This document shows positions 41,018-51,205 of a stretch of DNA of 64,000 bases, piece by piece (position 1 is the stretch's first letter; each line of letters starts with the position of its first letter). Location: NCBI RefSeq assembly GCF_019649055.1, contig NW_026570401.1:119855-183854 (forward strand), in the 5' to 3' direction. Below the pieces are notes generated by a model. The model worked only from the letters and a program-made list of their open reading frames with translations, ran no database searches and was not told the origin of the DNA. The translations under genes and the position numbers were made by a program. The DNA comes from Paramacrobiotus metropolitanus (taxonomy: Eukaryota > Tardigrada > Eutardigrada > Parachela > Macrobiotidae).

Positions 41018-41493
41018 AAAGGTCACTTTCGTTCTGTGAAATTTTTCTAAGTCCCTGTTAAAGGTCACTTTTCGGTTGAAAAATTTCGATTAAGCCCCGT
41101 TTAAAGGTCACTTTTTCGTTAAAAAGTTCGAGAGATTTGCCCTGAAGTTCACTCTTTAGACAAAACTTCCGAAACCGTTTTACAGTTGGAACACGTTTAC
41201 GAATGAAATCTTACAGCTGCTGATGTCGCTGTACTATTCACTTCAATTTCAACTTCGTTAAAGGTCACTATTGATCACTTTCAGATCATGAAGGTCACTT
41301 AACTAAGTCAATTTGGTCAATTCCAACTTTTTGGTAAAGGTCACTTTTCGATTCAATTTCTGTTCAAAAGTCGCTTTCCGGCTCAATTCGAGTTAAAGGT
41401 CACTTTCCAGCTCAATTCTATTAGAGGTCACTTTCTAACTCGATTTTAATCAAAGGTCACTTTTCCTTTGTCTCAACTCGAAAGGTCACTTTC
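41018..41493 (-). repeat. Leader array of AAAGGTCACTTT (ten copies)
   Basis: On the plus strand copies start at about 41,018, 41,060, 41,103, 41,260, 41,291, 41,336, 41,395, 41,424, 41,452 and 41,481; a variant CAAAAGTCGCTTTCC lies at 41,365. Spacing is mostly 29-60 bp. On element RNA these read AAAGTGACCTTT, the complement of the motif in the coding region. Confidence 0.92.
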
Positions 41494-42051
41494 TGTCTCA
41501 ATTATCTCATCTCAGATCAGATTTCCCATTAACGCTCAAGTTCAGCGGAAAATCCCCATTGACGTTGTTTACTTCATTCCTATTGGTCCGCTGATTCAAT
41601 TTACTCAGTTCAGATTCAGACCAATCACAGCTCAGATAACTAACCAATAGCGTTGCTTCTCTAAAAATCTATATCTGCCTGACGTCACGGTCAACGGCCA
41701 GACATGCGCACCGTGTGCAAAACTCCGCCTACGTCTATGCTCAGCTCAGAACGGACCAATAGAAATTGCAAATTTTACCGTCTAACCAATCCCGTAATTA
41801 TTAACGGTTTTCTACCTGTTAACCGTCCGTCCGTTCCACGTTCCACGGGAAAATGATCCGAATGATCCAGATTCTTCTTCCAACTCCGCTCCCGCGTCGC
41901 CGCTGTTCCGTAGCGTGCCTCGCGATATTAGTCTAGTACTGTGCCGGCTGTGCCGTAGCAACAGTAGTGCTCTACAACCAGTTTGGAGGAGTCTGATCTG
42001 TCTTTTCCCGTGCGCCCCTTTCGGCGCTTCGCCTCTTGTGGCCCACGGCTT

Positions 42052-42196
42052 AGGCTTCGCTGAAGCCTTGCCGAGTATCAGTGACACCAGTGTAGGTCTT
42101 CGCTGAAGACTCTACACCGAGGAACACTGACGACTGAAACTCTTGAACTCTTGCACAGCTAAGGAAACAGCACGGTTCTTCGCTGAAGATACCGTA
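42052..42196 (-). other. Three leader hairpins sharing the apex CTTCGCTGAAG
   Basis: 42,052-42,068 (AGGCTTC-GCT-GAAGCCT), 42,090-42,117 (GTGTAG...CTTC-GCT-GAAG...CTACAC) and 42,172-42,195 (ACGGT...TTC-GCT-GAA...ACCGT). Their stems differ but the apex is constant, which suggests conserved structure, perhaps a packaging or dimerisation signal. Confidence 0.7.
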
Positions 42197-42362
42197 CCGA
42201 AAACCGAAGCTGGAAATCCGCGTCCAATGGGGGAAATTGCACCGCTTGTGGTGTGCGCTTTGCTGTAGGACAGACCTGTGCCTTACTGGTCACGGGTTTC
42301 ACGTCGGATAACAGGCCAAATATGCCTGACACAAATCAAATCAATCAGAGAACCGCTGTCGG

Positions 42363-42373
42363 CTCTGCTACCA
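42363..42373 (-). promoter_or_regulatory. Primer-binding site for initiator tRNA-Met
   Basis: Minus strand TGGTAGCAGAG, one base after the 5' LTR, is complementary to the 3' end of eukaryotic initiator tRNA-Met (CTCTGCTACCA), a common primer for LTR retrotransposons. Confidence 0.88.
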
Positions 42374-42374
42374 T

Positions 42375-42724
42375 CTAATGCTAGATCCAGAATGGATCCA
42401 GGGACGGAGACAGAAACGGAATCTATCCCGTAGAGCGAGCAATACGATCTGGATGGCGAGCTATGCGGAAACACAAAATGTCGCACCGTAATTGCTGACT
42501 TTTAATATATTGAAAGTCTGGAGACCAGAAATCAACAAGTGATCGGCGCAGCTCGATCGCAAATCGTAGAGCCAATTCAACAGTGTGTAACACTGTGCAG
42601 CACGTGCTAAGCCGCGCCCACTAACACAACTCAAGCCAGCCAATCAGAGGCGAGACACAACACAGACACGTAATCCAGGTGGCGCAGCGTTACGGGCGTG
42701 AACGCTAGTGAACCCCCGCTCACA
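42375..42724 (-). repeat. 5' LTR of giant retrotransposon
   Basis: Identical by eye to the 3' LTR. On the minus strand a TATA-like ATATATTAAAAG (plus 42,499-42,510) and an inverted CCAAT box (GATTGG, plus 42,639-42,644) could form the promoter. The AAAGGTCAC motif is absent from the LTR. Confidence 0.93.
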
Positions 42725-42804
42725 ACACTATGGCCTCCGTTGCGCGGAGCCTCATCGCTGCCATAAATAATAAGAAAACGCAATGCATTCCCGAACCAGT
42801 AACA

Positions 42805-43530
42805 AATGTGCCAAATGCGCACCCGGACATTTGGGAGTGTGACATTTCGCCGCAATTAAATTCGACGCACGACTTTTCGCCGAGAAGAAATTTGGCCGCG
42901 GGACGTTTTGACGCTTGGACACTTCGGTTAGGGACAATTAGCATTGAGACATTTTGACTTTGCGACATTTTGACGCAAGACGTCTGGTCGCGGACACTTC
43001 GCCGCAAAAGCATTCGACACGCTCAATTTTTGCAGTTTTTCCGGGTTTCTTGGGAGGTTTTCTTAGGTCTTTGGGCTTCTGAAGTTGTTCTAAGGCTATT
43101 CTTAGGTTGGCCTTAGGTTAATCTTAGGCTATTCTTAGGTTTCTTAAGTTTCTTAGGTTGTTCTTAGGTTTCTTAGGTTATTCTTAGATTTCTTAGGTCA
43201 TTCTTAGGTTATTCCTAGGTTTCTTAGGTTATTCTTAGGTTTCTTGGGTTATTCTTAGGTTTCTTAGGGTTTTCTTATGGTTCTTAGCCTTCATATTTTA
43301 AAAGTTTTCTTGCTAAAATTGACTTTTCGTCAAAACATCCCTGCGGCGATATGTCTCGGCGTCGAAACGGCCGGACGATAAAACGTCTCGCGGCGTAATG
43401 TCCTGCCGGCTAAATGACCGGCGACGAAGCGTCGCAAGGCGAGGTGACCTTGCGGCGAAATGTCTGCGACGAAAAGTCCTGCGACGAGTTGTCGGCGGCG
43501 AAATGTCGCGGTGCCAATAAATGGCGAACA
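42805..43530. mobile_element. Fold-back element with GACATTTCGCCGC repeat arms
   Basis: The left arm (about 42,820-43,020) carries GACATTTCGCCGC-like units, each starting GACA/GGACA and ending in CGCCG/CGCAA. The right arm (43,320-43,520) carries the same units inverted (GCGGCGAAATGTC). Between them is a TTCTTAGGTT minisatellite. No coding capacity. It starts about 75 bp outside the 5' LTR. Exact ends and target duplication were not resolved. Confidence 0.75.
43040..43300. repeat. TTCTTAGGTT minisatellite
   Basis: Irregular tandem TTCTTAGG(T)TT(A) units of about 10-15 bp fill the loop of the fold-back element. Confidence 0.85.
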
Positions 43531-46500
43531 AACCACTAAATAAAAACGTTTGGTATTTTTTTATTTACAGAACATCAAAAACTGCATCGTTCAAAAACCG
43601 ATCTGGTTGACGTAGCGCGAATCCCTGCCCGCGGCGCTAAGCAACACCAGGCACCAGCCACATCGGGAATCGAACTCCATCATGACAGTCTCACAGAACA
43701 CACTATTCTAAACGTAAAGCGAAGCAATGCTTCGTAGCATTTCCGGTCCATTGCTTCACTTTTTTTGATTCTTTAAATCGCAGAATTTAAGAGAAATTTT
43801 TAAAGGGTTTAGCAAACATGAATGCGACGGGATTACTTCCTGTTTATGACACCAGTCGGAGCAATTTAGCCCCAGTTTTCTGTTCTGCAGGACGCTGCTC
43901 ATTAATGCAAGATGTGCATTGCAGCAGTGCGCCGTGTGGCGATCATGGTGCAGATTTTCATACGATCGACCAAACGTTCTGGGATCAGGAAGTGTCTTGC
44001 AGGTTAGAAAAACTTTTTTTACGAATGATAACGAATAATAATCTTTTTAATAATGATAACGAATAATAATTTTTTTACGAATGATAACGAATCTAACGAT
44101 TTAATACGATAACAATAATTACAATTCACATTAATTAAGTGATTAAGAAAATTATAACTGCAAGTTCTGCAACTATTGCAATTACGGTATTTACAAGAAT
44201 TACGATTTACCTATAACTGCAACAGCAAAACCTCCTTTAATTTCAAGCTAACCGCAACAAAATAAAACTCCAATTCAGTGCAACTTCAAGTACTTGATTA
44301 CTTGCTAAGCTATGCCGTGTTGATTTTAATAAAATTCGCGGACAATCTTACAACATTAGAATTGGATTTCAAGCAGTTTTCTGAATTTTTTTGTCTTAAA
44401 TAAGTTTCCTTACTAACCATAAGTTGTCCGTTTAGTACTTTTGCCCACCGTAATTTTATTATGTATAAAACACATCTTGAAGTTATCTAAATTTAAAATA
44501 GCTGATTGTAAATCGTTTTATTTTTAAATAATTGTGAAAAAATAATTCAGCAAAAACTGCATAATTAACCAGCACCATAGTAGCTTTATTAAATTTCGCA
44601 GACCGTGCCAACACATACCCTATCAACAACATTTATATGGAAAGACAGTTTCATATGTTTCGGATGAGTGGCTCACAGATAACCGCATCCGATTCACAAG
44701 TGTGCATGTCGGTTCATGCAGATCGCTTACAGCGCTGACTGATAACACCTAGGCAGTTATAACGTTATCTCGTTCGTAACGAGAAGTGTCGTGGTTTGAC
44801 AAATTTTGTTCGAAAATACAAAAACTAACTTCAGCTGCCAACTGCCAAGCACCTGTAGGCAGCTGGTTTATACACATAAACCTGCATTTTTATTGGCCAA
44901 AGCTCAGCTTGGTCCAAGCTTTTTGAATACACTTTATATAATATTACGTTTTACATTAAACATTTTTGCCTTCTTTCTAATTTTTAAAAAAACGAAAATG
45001 CTGAAGTTACACGCTTATGCGTCGTCGTTGTGAAAAACTGTGAATATAAAGTGATCAGCCGCTGCACTTTCCAGTCTTCCCATTGCGCGCGTTTGCTTGC
45101 GCACGTACGTACGGTATAATTCACAATGCGTTGCGGGAGTTCCGAGTTCCGACCGTATTACTATACTAGAACTCTTTTCTATTAAATAATATATGGATAA
45201 ACCTCTATAAAACAGTATACGCAGAAAAACCTCTATAAATCTTGATGTACTTTTAAAGTTAAAATATTAGGTTTTTCTTCGTTTTTTTGGTTCTTAATAA
45301 TTAGTCATGAAATCTGCCTCTAATCAGTAATTATGCATAAGGCGCAGTATGCATCATTATGCACCTGTATAAACGTATACTACATAATTCTACGTATATA
45401 TGCTGGTAGCACTTTATAAATATTATAACATTAATACATTAATCACCTTCACAGATCTAGAGAGAGATCGATGTACACTACAGAGAACAAGCACAATAAC
45501 TGAGATACGACTTACGGAATTCTTTATTTTGGAAGCAGCTAAAAAAATGAGTAGACACTGTAAATGAAAGTCGGCATGTGTAATTTTTCACACGCGCCAT
45601 GAAATACTAACCGATTACGTTAATTACTTGAAAAACTTAATGGCCTTGTATCTGTAAATTAAACCGATTTCTAATGATTCTTAATCATGGTAAGCACAAA
45701 ACTGAAACGGTCCGCTTTTATATATAGTAAAAACTGCTAAATTCTATAACAACTGCATGTTTATAGACTGTGCATGTTTATAGGCTGTGTGATAAGTGCA
45801 AAATTAAATTATTTCAAAAGCCCAAATACCTGGTATACCGGCGGTCAAGTTAAACTCATCTAACTAAATTAATACAGCTCGATACATTGATACTTAACAT
45901 ATCTACCTATATGGCTATATGTATACTTATATGTACACGGTAACAGTATACTTACAGTCTATAAAGAAAACCGCCGAAGTACTGTAATACTTTGTTCATT
46001 TTTATTTTTCCTACTTCTATTCATTAACTAACAGAAGACATTAGTCAGCTAATGGCTGACCTCCAGCAGCAGACGCGCACGGACGCGTACATGATAACAT
46101 TCGCATTACTGTTATCAAAAACGTCTCATATCAGGAATTCACACGGAGTCGCGTCGCAACGGCTGAATGCGCCATACAGTTCAATTGCGCGCGGCAAAAG
46201 TTGTCAAGTGTGATGAAAACTCAAAACTTGATATTTCAGTCGATCGTAAGCGCCATACAGCACTGCACCACTAAATCTTGATGTCACTGGTCTTACGCTT
46301 CCAAATAAATAATTACCGGTGGCAGCTCATATGGAACTATTTAATTTATTGGGATAACAACCGGGAGCATCAGGCTGTGCCAATGCGTCTTTAGGAAAAG
46401 ATTTTGAAATCGTCTGAACAGTGCAGCCACATTTTATTCCGAATTGATGCTTGCCTACGATGCTCGTATTTCTTTGCTTTGGCGAACTGTTGCACGGCTA

Positions 46501-47334
46501 TTGTTCGCATTGCACCGTTATGAACCTCTAATTGCTTCACAATCGAACCTCAAGTTTAAATTTTAATGCTCATCAAGCCAAAATGGAGTGGATGGTTTGT
46601 ACAAACCATCCACACAGAAACCGGCGGCTGTCTGCAGAATACAGTGAGCAAAATTTCTTTTTCCAGGAAAGGATGAATATAATTTTGCCCGAACTGGGAT
46701 TAATTAACTGTTCGATGCCGGTTACATATCTGTATCAGTCGAAAACTATTGCAACATTTATACATACACCACAACTACCGAATCCAAATCGCCCTGCTGA
46801 TTAATAAAGAAAAGCGCCTAAACAAATGAATCCGCACAAGCGCAATAAAATTACTAGTGTCGTACTACAGAATACATATACCGGATAATATACTTAATAT
46901 TTAGAAAACAACCGCAATTAATTTCATAAACGATTGGGGGCGGGGAGGGCACAATTTGTACCGACAAAATTATTATGTTATGTCGGATTACGACAAAAAA
47001 CTTCCAGGACAAATTTTGTCTTTTTCTAGACAAAAAAACACTGATTTAAGGGTGATTGTGATTCATACGTTTCCCGTATGAGTTAACGTCTAAATTGATG
47101 TACCGATATTACTATGATTCATATTTTTATTATTGATGGGGCATGAGTCTGGATTTAGAGCAGAATTTCAGAGGTTCTTGAACCTGGAATATGTGTCTGT
47201 AATAGTTGTAAATAATTGTGCACAGCGCGATTTTCGTAATGCGTCGAAGCTGAGTAAATTGATGAAGTGTCTTTCTATGGATCTTCCGACTGAAAGAATC
47301 CACAACTGCATCAAAATTATCCTTTCCTCCACAG
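43531..47334. other. Mostly noncoding interval
   Basis: AT-rich, with short direct repeats near 44,020-44,090 (AACGAATAATAAT). A Cys-containing open stretch at 43,818-44,003 ends at AG|GTTAG and could be an isolated exon, but nothing else supports it. A perfect palindrome lies at 46,588. No gene recognised. Confidence 0.45.
46588..46613. repeat. 26-bp perfect palindrome
   Basis: GTGGATGGTTTGT followed directly by its exact reverse complement, with no spacer. It could be a dimeric protein-binding site or a cruciform-forming sequence; no gene context. Confidence 0.85.
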
Positions 47335-49204
47335 CCGTCAACACAACCATGCTCATCCCCCGACGGCAGTTCGTCGCTGGCAGACGACCTACGGAAAAGT
47401 ATCAGTATCATCCAAGCCGAAAAGCGTCAGCTTGAACAAGCGTACACGCAGCTCGTCAGCAACGTTGCTAAAATCAGGTCGGTACAATTTCTGACCTTCA
47501 TACGCGCATCACTATATAACGCTACGTGTAAAGACAGAATGACCATGCAAAGTATTTGGCCTCGCTGCACAATATTTTGGAGAAGATGTGCACGGCCAAC
47601 CAGACGATACTGCACAAGGAGCTGGACAAACGCGAGAAAGCGTATCAACAGCGTTTATGGTACAGCGAAATACAGACGTTCACTAGCATCGTATCAAAGT
47701 TGTACGGTTTGCAGCGATGCTGAATCACAATCGCAAACGTTAATAGAAGAACGAGCGTTTGTCGAGAAGAAGATAAAACGCTTAGAGCAGGAGAAAGCAT
47801 AACTGGAACACGAGTGAGCAGGGCAACATAATTACGTAAAGGTCAGTTTCTCATAGAGACTTTCTTAGGTTGAATCGGCTCCATTCAAACTCGCACAGTG
47901 CCCATGAGAAACTGCAAGCGTCGTTACGGGAGAATTCCGTTGAGGCCGAGCGTAATCTGAGTTTGTTCCGCGACGCTGAGAAGAAAATACACGGGATAGT
48001 GCCGCTTTTCGAAGAGATCGACAAGCTTAAGCAAGAATCAGTTCAAATCAGACGGCACGCTGACGAAGAGAAGAAACTGCTCATGTATCAACTCCACGAG
48101 GTACCTTTGACCTTTCTTTCTGAAACAGTGCATTCCGATTTCAAATGCAAACCGCGAGAAAAAACTCCTATGATAATTTAAAATATTTTTATGTTATGCG
48201 AAAGAGCCAGTTCTTTCGGTATTTTTCCTTAGATGGAGCTGGCTGTGCAGAAAGCCAAAAGCGAAATGACGCAGAGCAAAGCCACCAGTCAGGAACAGCT
48301 GCTGCAGTTGGAGAACAATGCTCACGGTTTACGGAACACGATCAAGCACTTATCAGTTTTGTATAAGTGAGCCCATCAGTTCTTACAATTTTGATATTTA
48401 TTTTAAATATCCTGGTGACATTGTCAAAATTATTTTAGGATGGAGAAACACGCTAATGATGGATTAAGACGGTTGAGAGACGATCTGCTGCACAATAAAG
48501 AAATCCAGATTTCATCCAAAGTACATAAGTGCTTGTAAAACATTTTTGGCTACCAAAATCCCGATAACTCTTTGGAAAAACGAATCATGGATAATTACAA
48601 ATAGCATTAACTACATATTTTTGTACAAATACTACGGCAATGCTGACGATAAATTCAGTAAGCAATATTGAAAAGTAAAATAAAAACAAGAGCAAAATCA
48701 AAATTTTTATTAAAAATAATTACTGTATGATTGCAAAATATGAAATAATTACGTGTATGAAAATGGAATACCTTCGTGACAATATATAAGGTTGATATTT
48801 GGTTGCAGAATGCTTTACGAAAACGTAACGGCTTTTATTTCATGAATGAACGTAAATGCTAATAATTATATTTTGCTCTTTGCTTTCTGACCTTATTTGT
48901 GTGCTGAAAAGTTAAAATCCAGTTTATGAAGCTGCTTTGGTACAGTACTGTTTTCAGACCAGTCAAATCACAGGGCGAATTCAGTGGACCGGGTACATCA
49001 CCGCAAAAGAGACCGCAGACAACACCGGTTGCATGCATCAAGTAAGGAGAAAATAATTCTCCTCAACTGCAGTTTTGAAATTGCACATCAATTCAGTCAG
49101 CTCGTTTCTGTCTCTGATTTTAGACAGCGAATCAACGAGTGCGTCTGTTCACCGGAATTAAGTACAACCTCCACGTGCGACGGTTCTGTGCCGATCTTTT
49201 TTCG
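47335..49204 (+). CDS. Multi-exon coiled-coil protein, unrecognised
   Basis: Exons with good signals: 47,335-~47,475 (acceptor CCTTTCCTCCACAG), 47,537-~47,705, 47,869-48,099 (acceptor TTTCTTAG, donor GAG|GTACCT), 48,233-48,365 (acceptor TTTCCTTAG, donor GTGAGC) and 48,440-~48,521 (acceptor TTATTTTAG). The last two join in phase. The translation is almost entirely heptad-rich (for example R-K-S-I-S-I-I-Q-A-E-K-R-Q-L-E-Q, L-F-E-E-I-D-K-L-K-Q-E-S). Short Pro/Thr/Ser-rich 3' exons are likely at about 48,959-49,030 (donor GTAAGG) and from 49,124. Around 47,700-47,810 the frame changes, either a short intron (GTTTGC...TAATAG) or a lesion. A cytoskeletal or ciliary role is only a guess from composition. 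The 5' end is not located. Confidence 0.6.
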
Positions 49205-50029
49205 GTGACACGAAATTGTTGTTAACGGTTTGCCTGCTGAAATTTCGTTTGTCGGTTGGAGACCGAGAAGGTTTGGCCTTTTATGGAAATTCTTCTCAGT
49301 TTGATAGAGTCAGTACTTTATGCTATCATTCCTTACAGTTTCTGCCTGAAGGACATGTGAAACAATAATACTGGGTAATGTAGACCGAATGAGTTTAAAC
49401 GGGAAATGAAATTGTACTTTGTACAAGGTTTTTGTACCACGTATTATTTTTATTACTTATGCACAAATGGTTTGGTAAATATTAGGCTTAACTGGCACAA
49501 AGAAATTGTATATACATAATTTATTACCACGTTTTTGTGATTTCGCACCGCATTGCGGAGCCTTTAATATCAAAGGTCAAATGTACCGCCAACTCCAAGG
49601 CATCGCGACTTCCTACAGTAGAGGCCAGGTGCTTATGGCGGTTGCCCGCCATAAGCACCATAAGCACCATAACCGCCATAAGCACCTGGCCTACAGTAGA
49701 TGCAATGTACTTTGTTCCAAAAGTTCATTTGCTGATCAGCCAGTTGATCAATTATTGTCCTATGATGCAGACAGAATTGAAGGCTTTAAACATTCAGGAA
49801 ATTCATTAAGGAAATGAGCACAGTTAAACGCAGAAAAACGTTGCTTCCTGTCATTGATTCGGCGTCGGCTAGTAATCGTTGCCAAGTAACGAATAAAGTA
49901 TGATACGCTTAGAAAAGTTCCTCGATTCGGTGGCTACTGCATCTACTGTTCTTCCGCCTTGTTTATTCTCTCAACGGATTACAGAATACACTCTGTAAAA
50001 GGACATACAGAGGTACACAAGGCAGATAA
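49205..50029. other. Intergenic with small repeats
   Basis: No gene seen. It contains an inverted repeat at 49,622-49,692 and, at 49,868-49,935, a short dispersed repeat shared with about 3,640-3,840. Confidence 0.45.
49622..49692. repeat. 22-bp perfect inverted repeat with repetitive loop
   Basis: AGGCCAGGTGCTTATGGCGG and the next two bases (49,622-49,643) pair exactly with 49,671-49,692. The 27-bp loop repeats GCCATAAGCACC, so partial pairings in several registers are possible. Confidence 0.85.
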
Positions 50030-50280
50030 CTATGTATGCAAATAACTAAGTATGTATGCAAATAAACTAATAACTAATAACAAATAAACAAATAATAAAT
50101 AAACAAATAAACTAATAACAAATAACTAATAACAAATAAACTAATAATAAACAAATAAACTAATAATAAACAAATAAACTAATAATAAACAAATAAACTA
50201 ATAATAAACTAATAACCAATAACAAATAAAATAAATAACTAATAACAAATAAACAAATAACTAATAACTATGTATGCAAA
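50030..50280. repeat. AT-rich simple repeat (ACAAATAAACTAATA-type)
   Basis: About 250 bp built from AAATAAACTAATAA-like units with no other bases than A, T and C in most of the tract. GTATGCAAAT blocks bound it on both sides. Confidence 0.85.
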
Positions 50281-50957
50281 TTATGTTACGCCGGTATACG
50301 CATAGCGGTCATTTGAAAGGCGACTACGTTTATGAGCTTTATTGCTAGACTTGTGTTTGTGCATGATGCATTTTATTACAGCTTGTTTAACTGCGTGTGT
50401 GTTTGCATGGATGAGCACGTTATGGCTTTGGCCATAACGCTTGACAATCTAAGAGATTGTTCTCATGTTTATTGTCCTCATGAAAGTTACCGAACTTTCT
50501 AGAATTGTTGCAACACGGTTGCATTGAGATATAAGGTGTTGCTTTGCTGTGAATGATATCGATCATTCCAGCGATCGGTCTACCATTTCCTGTTGCTTTC
50601 CATCTCATTGTTATTCTTGCTTGTTGTGTGATTAAAGTTATAGTTAAGAACTATTACTTTCACTTTCCGTCAGCACAGTATACGAGTACATTACGCAGTC
50701 ATATACGGCACTGGCCCCTATTAATTATAGATAACTATAACTTTGTACACAAGGCAGATAACTATGTATGCATGGCCCTGCTCGTAAAACAGCAATGTCT
50801 CTTCTATTCACGAATCAGTATGACGTCAATACCACGATATCGCGCAACACGAATAGATTATTCCGAACAAAACTATCATTTAAAAACAAAGATAAAAAGT
50901 AGGCTGATATTATTTAAGATCATATTATACTGAAAAACAGATGAAGCCATAAATTTT
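50281..50957. other. Intergenic, no gene seen
   Basis: AT-rich. A small hairpin CGTTATGGC-TTTG-GCCATAACG lies at about 50,418-50,439. No supportable ORF. Confidence 0.45.
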
Positions 50958-51205
50958 TAAGGGAAGTGGCCCGGTACATGGTACCAAATTCGTGTAAATG
51001 CACGAAATCTTTCACCTTCGCGCACTTCCAAACCCTTTTTTCTCTTGTTGTATGACATTCTGTAGCCAAACGATTTGTATACACTGGCCTGAAGACCGTT
51101 TGCGCGCGCAACATCCGGTTCGTAAGTTTTGGCTGTTAGAAAATTCCAAAAAGTTTAAATGCATTCAGGTGTACCAAAAGTCTCATTATAGACTGATCTC
51201 TTTCA
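50958..51205. repeat. Solitary end of the 13.6-kb MITE family
   Basis: Matches the left end of the element at 13,623 (shared CCCGGTACATGGTACCA, GCGCGCAACATCCGGTTC, GCATTCAGGTGTACCAAAA). No inverted partner is nearby, so this is a truncated or solo copy. Confidence 0.75.

Larger units (their letters stand above)
40943..42362 (-). other. 5' leader of giant element
   Basis: 1.4 kb between primer-binding site and gag ATG, with no long ORF. It contains the AAAGGTCACTTT array and, next to the primer-binding site, three hairpins with the same apical sequence. Packaging and translation-control elements would be expected here. Confidence 0.75.
16293..42724 (-). mobile_element. Giant Ty3/gypsy-type LTR retrotransposon (26.4 kb with nested insertion)
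   Basis: Two 350-bp direct repeats in the same orientation bound a region with the order leader, gag, protease, RT, RNase H, integrase, then four extra ORFs. Integrase downstream of RNase H is the Ty3/gypsy order. The host sequence ACACT is duplicated at 16,288-16,292 and 42,725-42,729. I saw no differences between the LTRs, which implies a very recent insertion. Without the nested retrotransposon the element is about 23.4 kb, several times the usual Ty3/gypsy length. The extra length comes from long repeat-rich linkers in gag, pro and pol, and from about 7 kb beyond pol. No envelope-like protein with signal peptide or membrane segment was recognised. Integrase carries an in-frame stop, so this copy may not be autonomous. 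Confidence 0.93.

Noticed and set aside
50030-50280. CRISPR-like or functional array
   Set aside because: It is a simple AT-rich microsatellite in a eukaryotic sequence, with no spacers.
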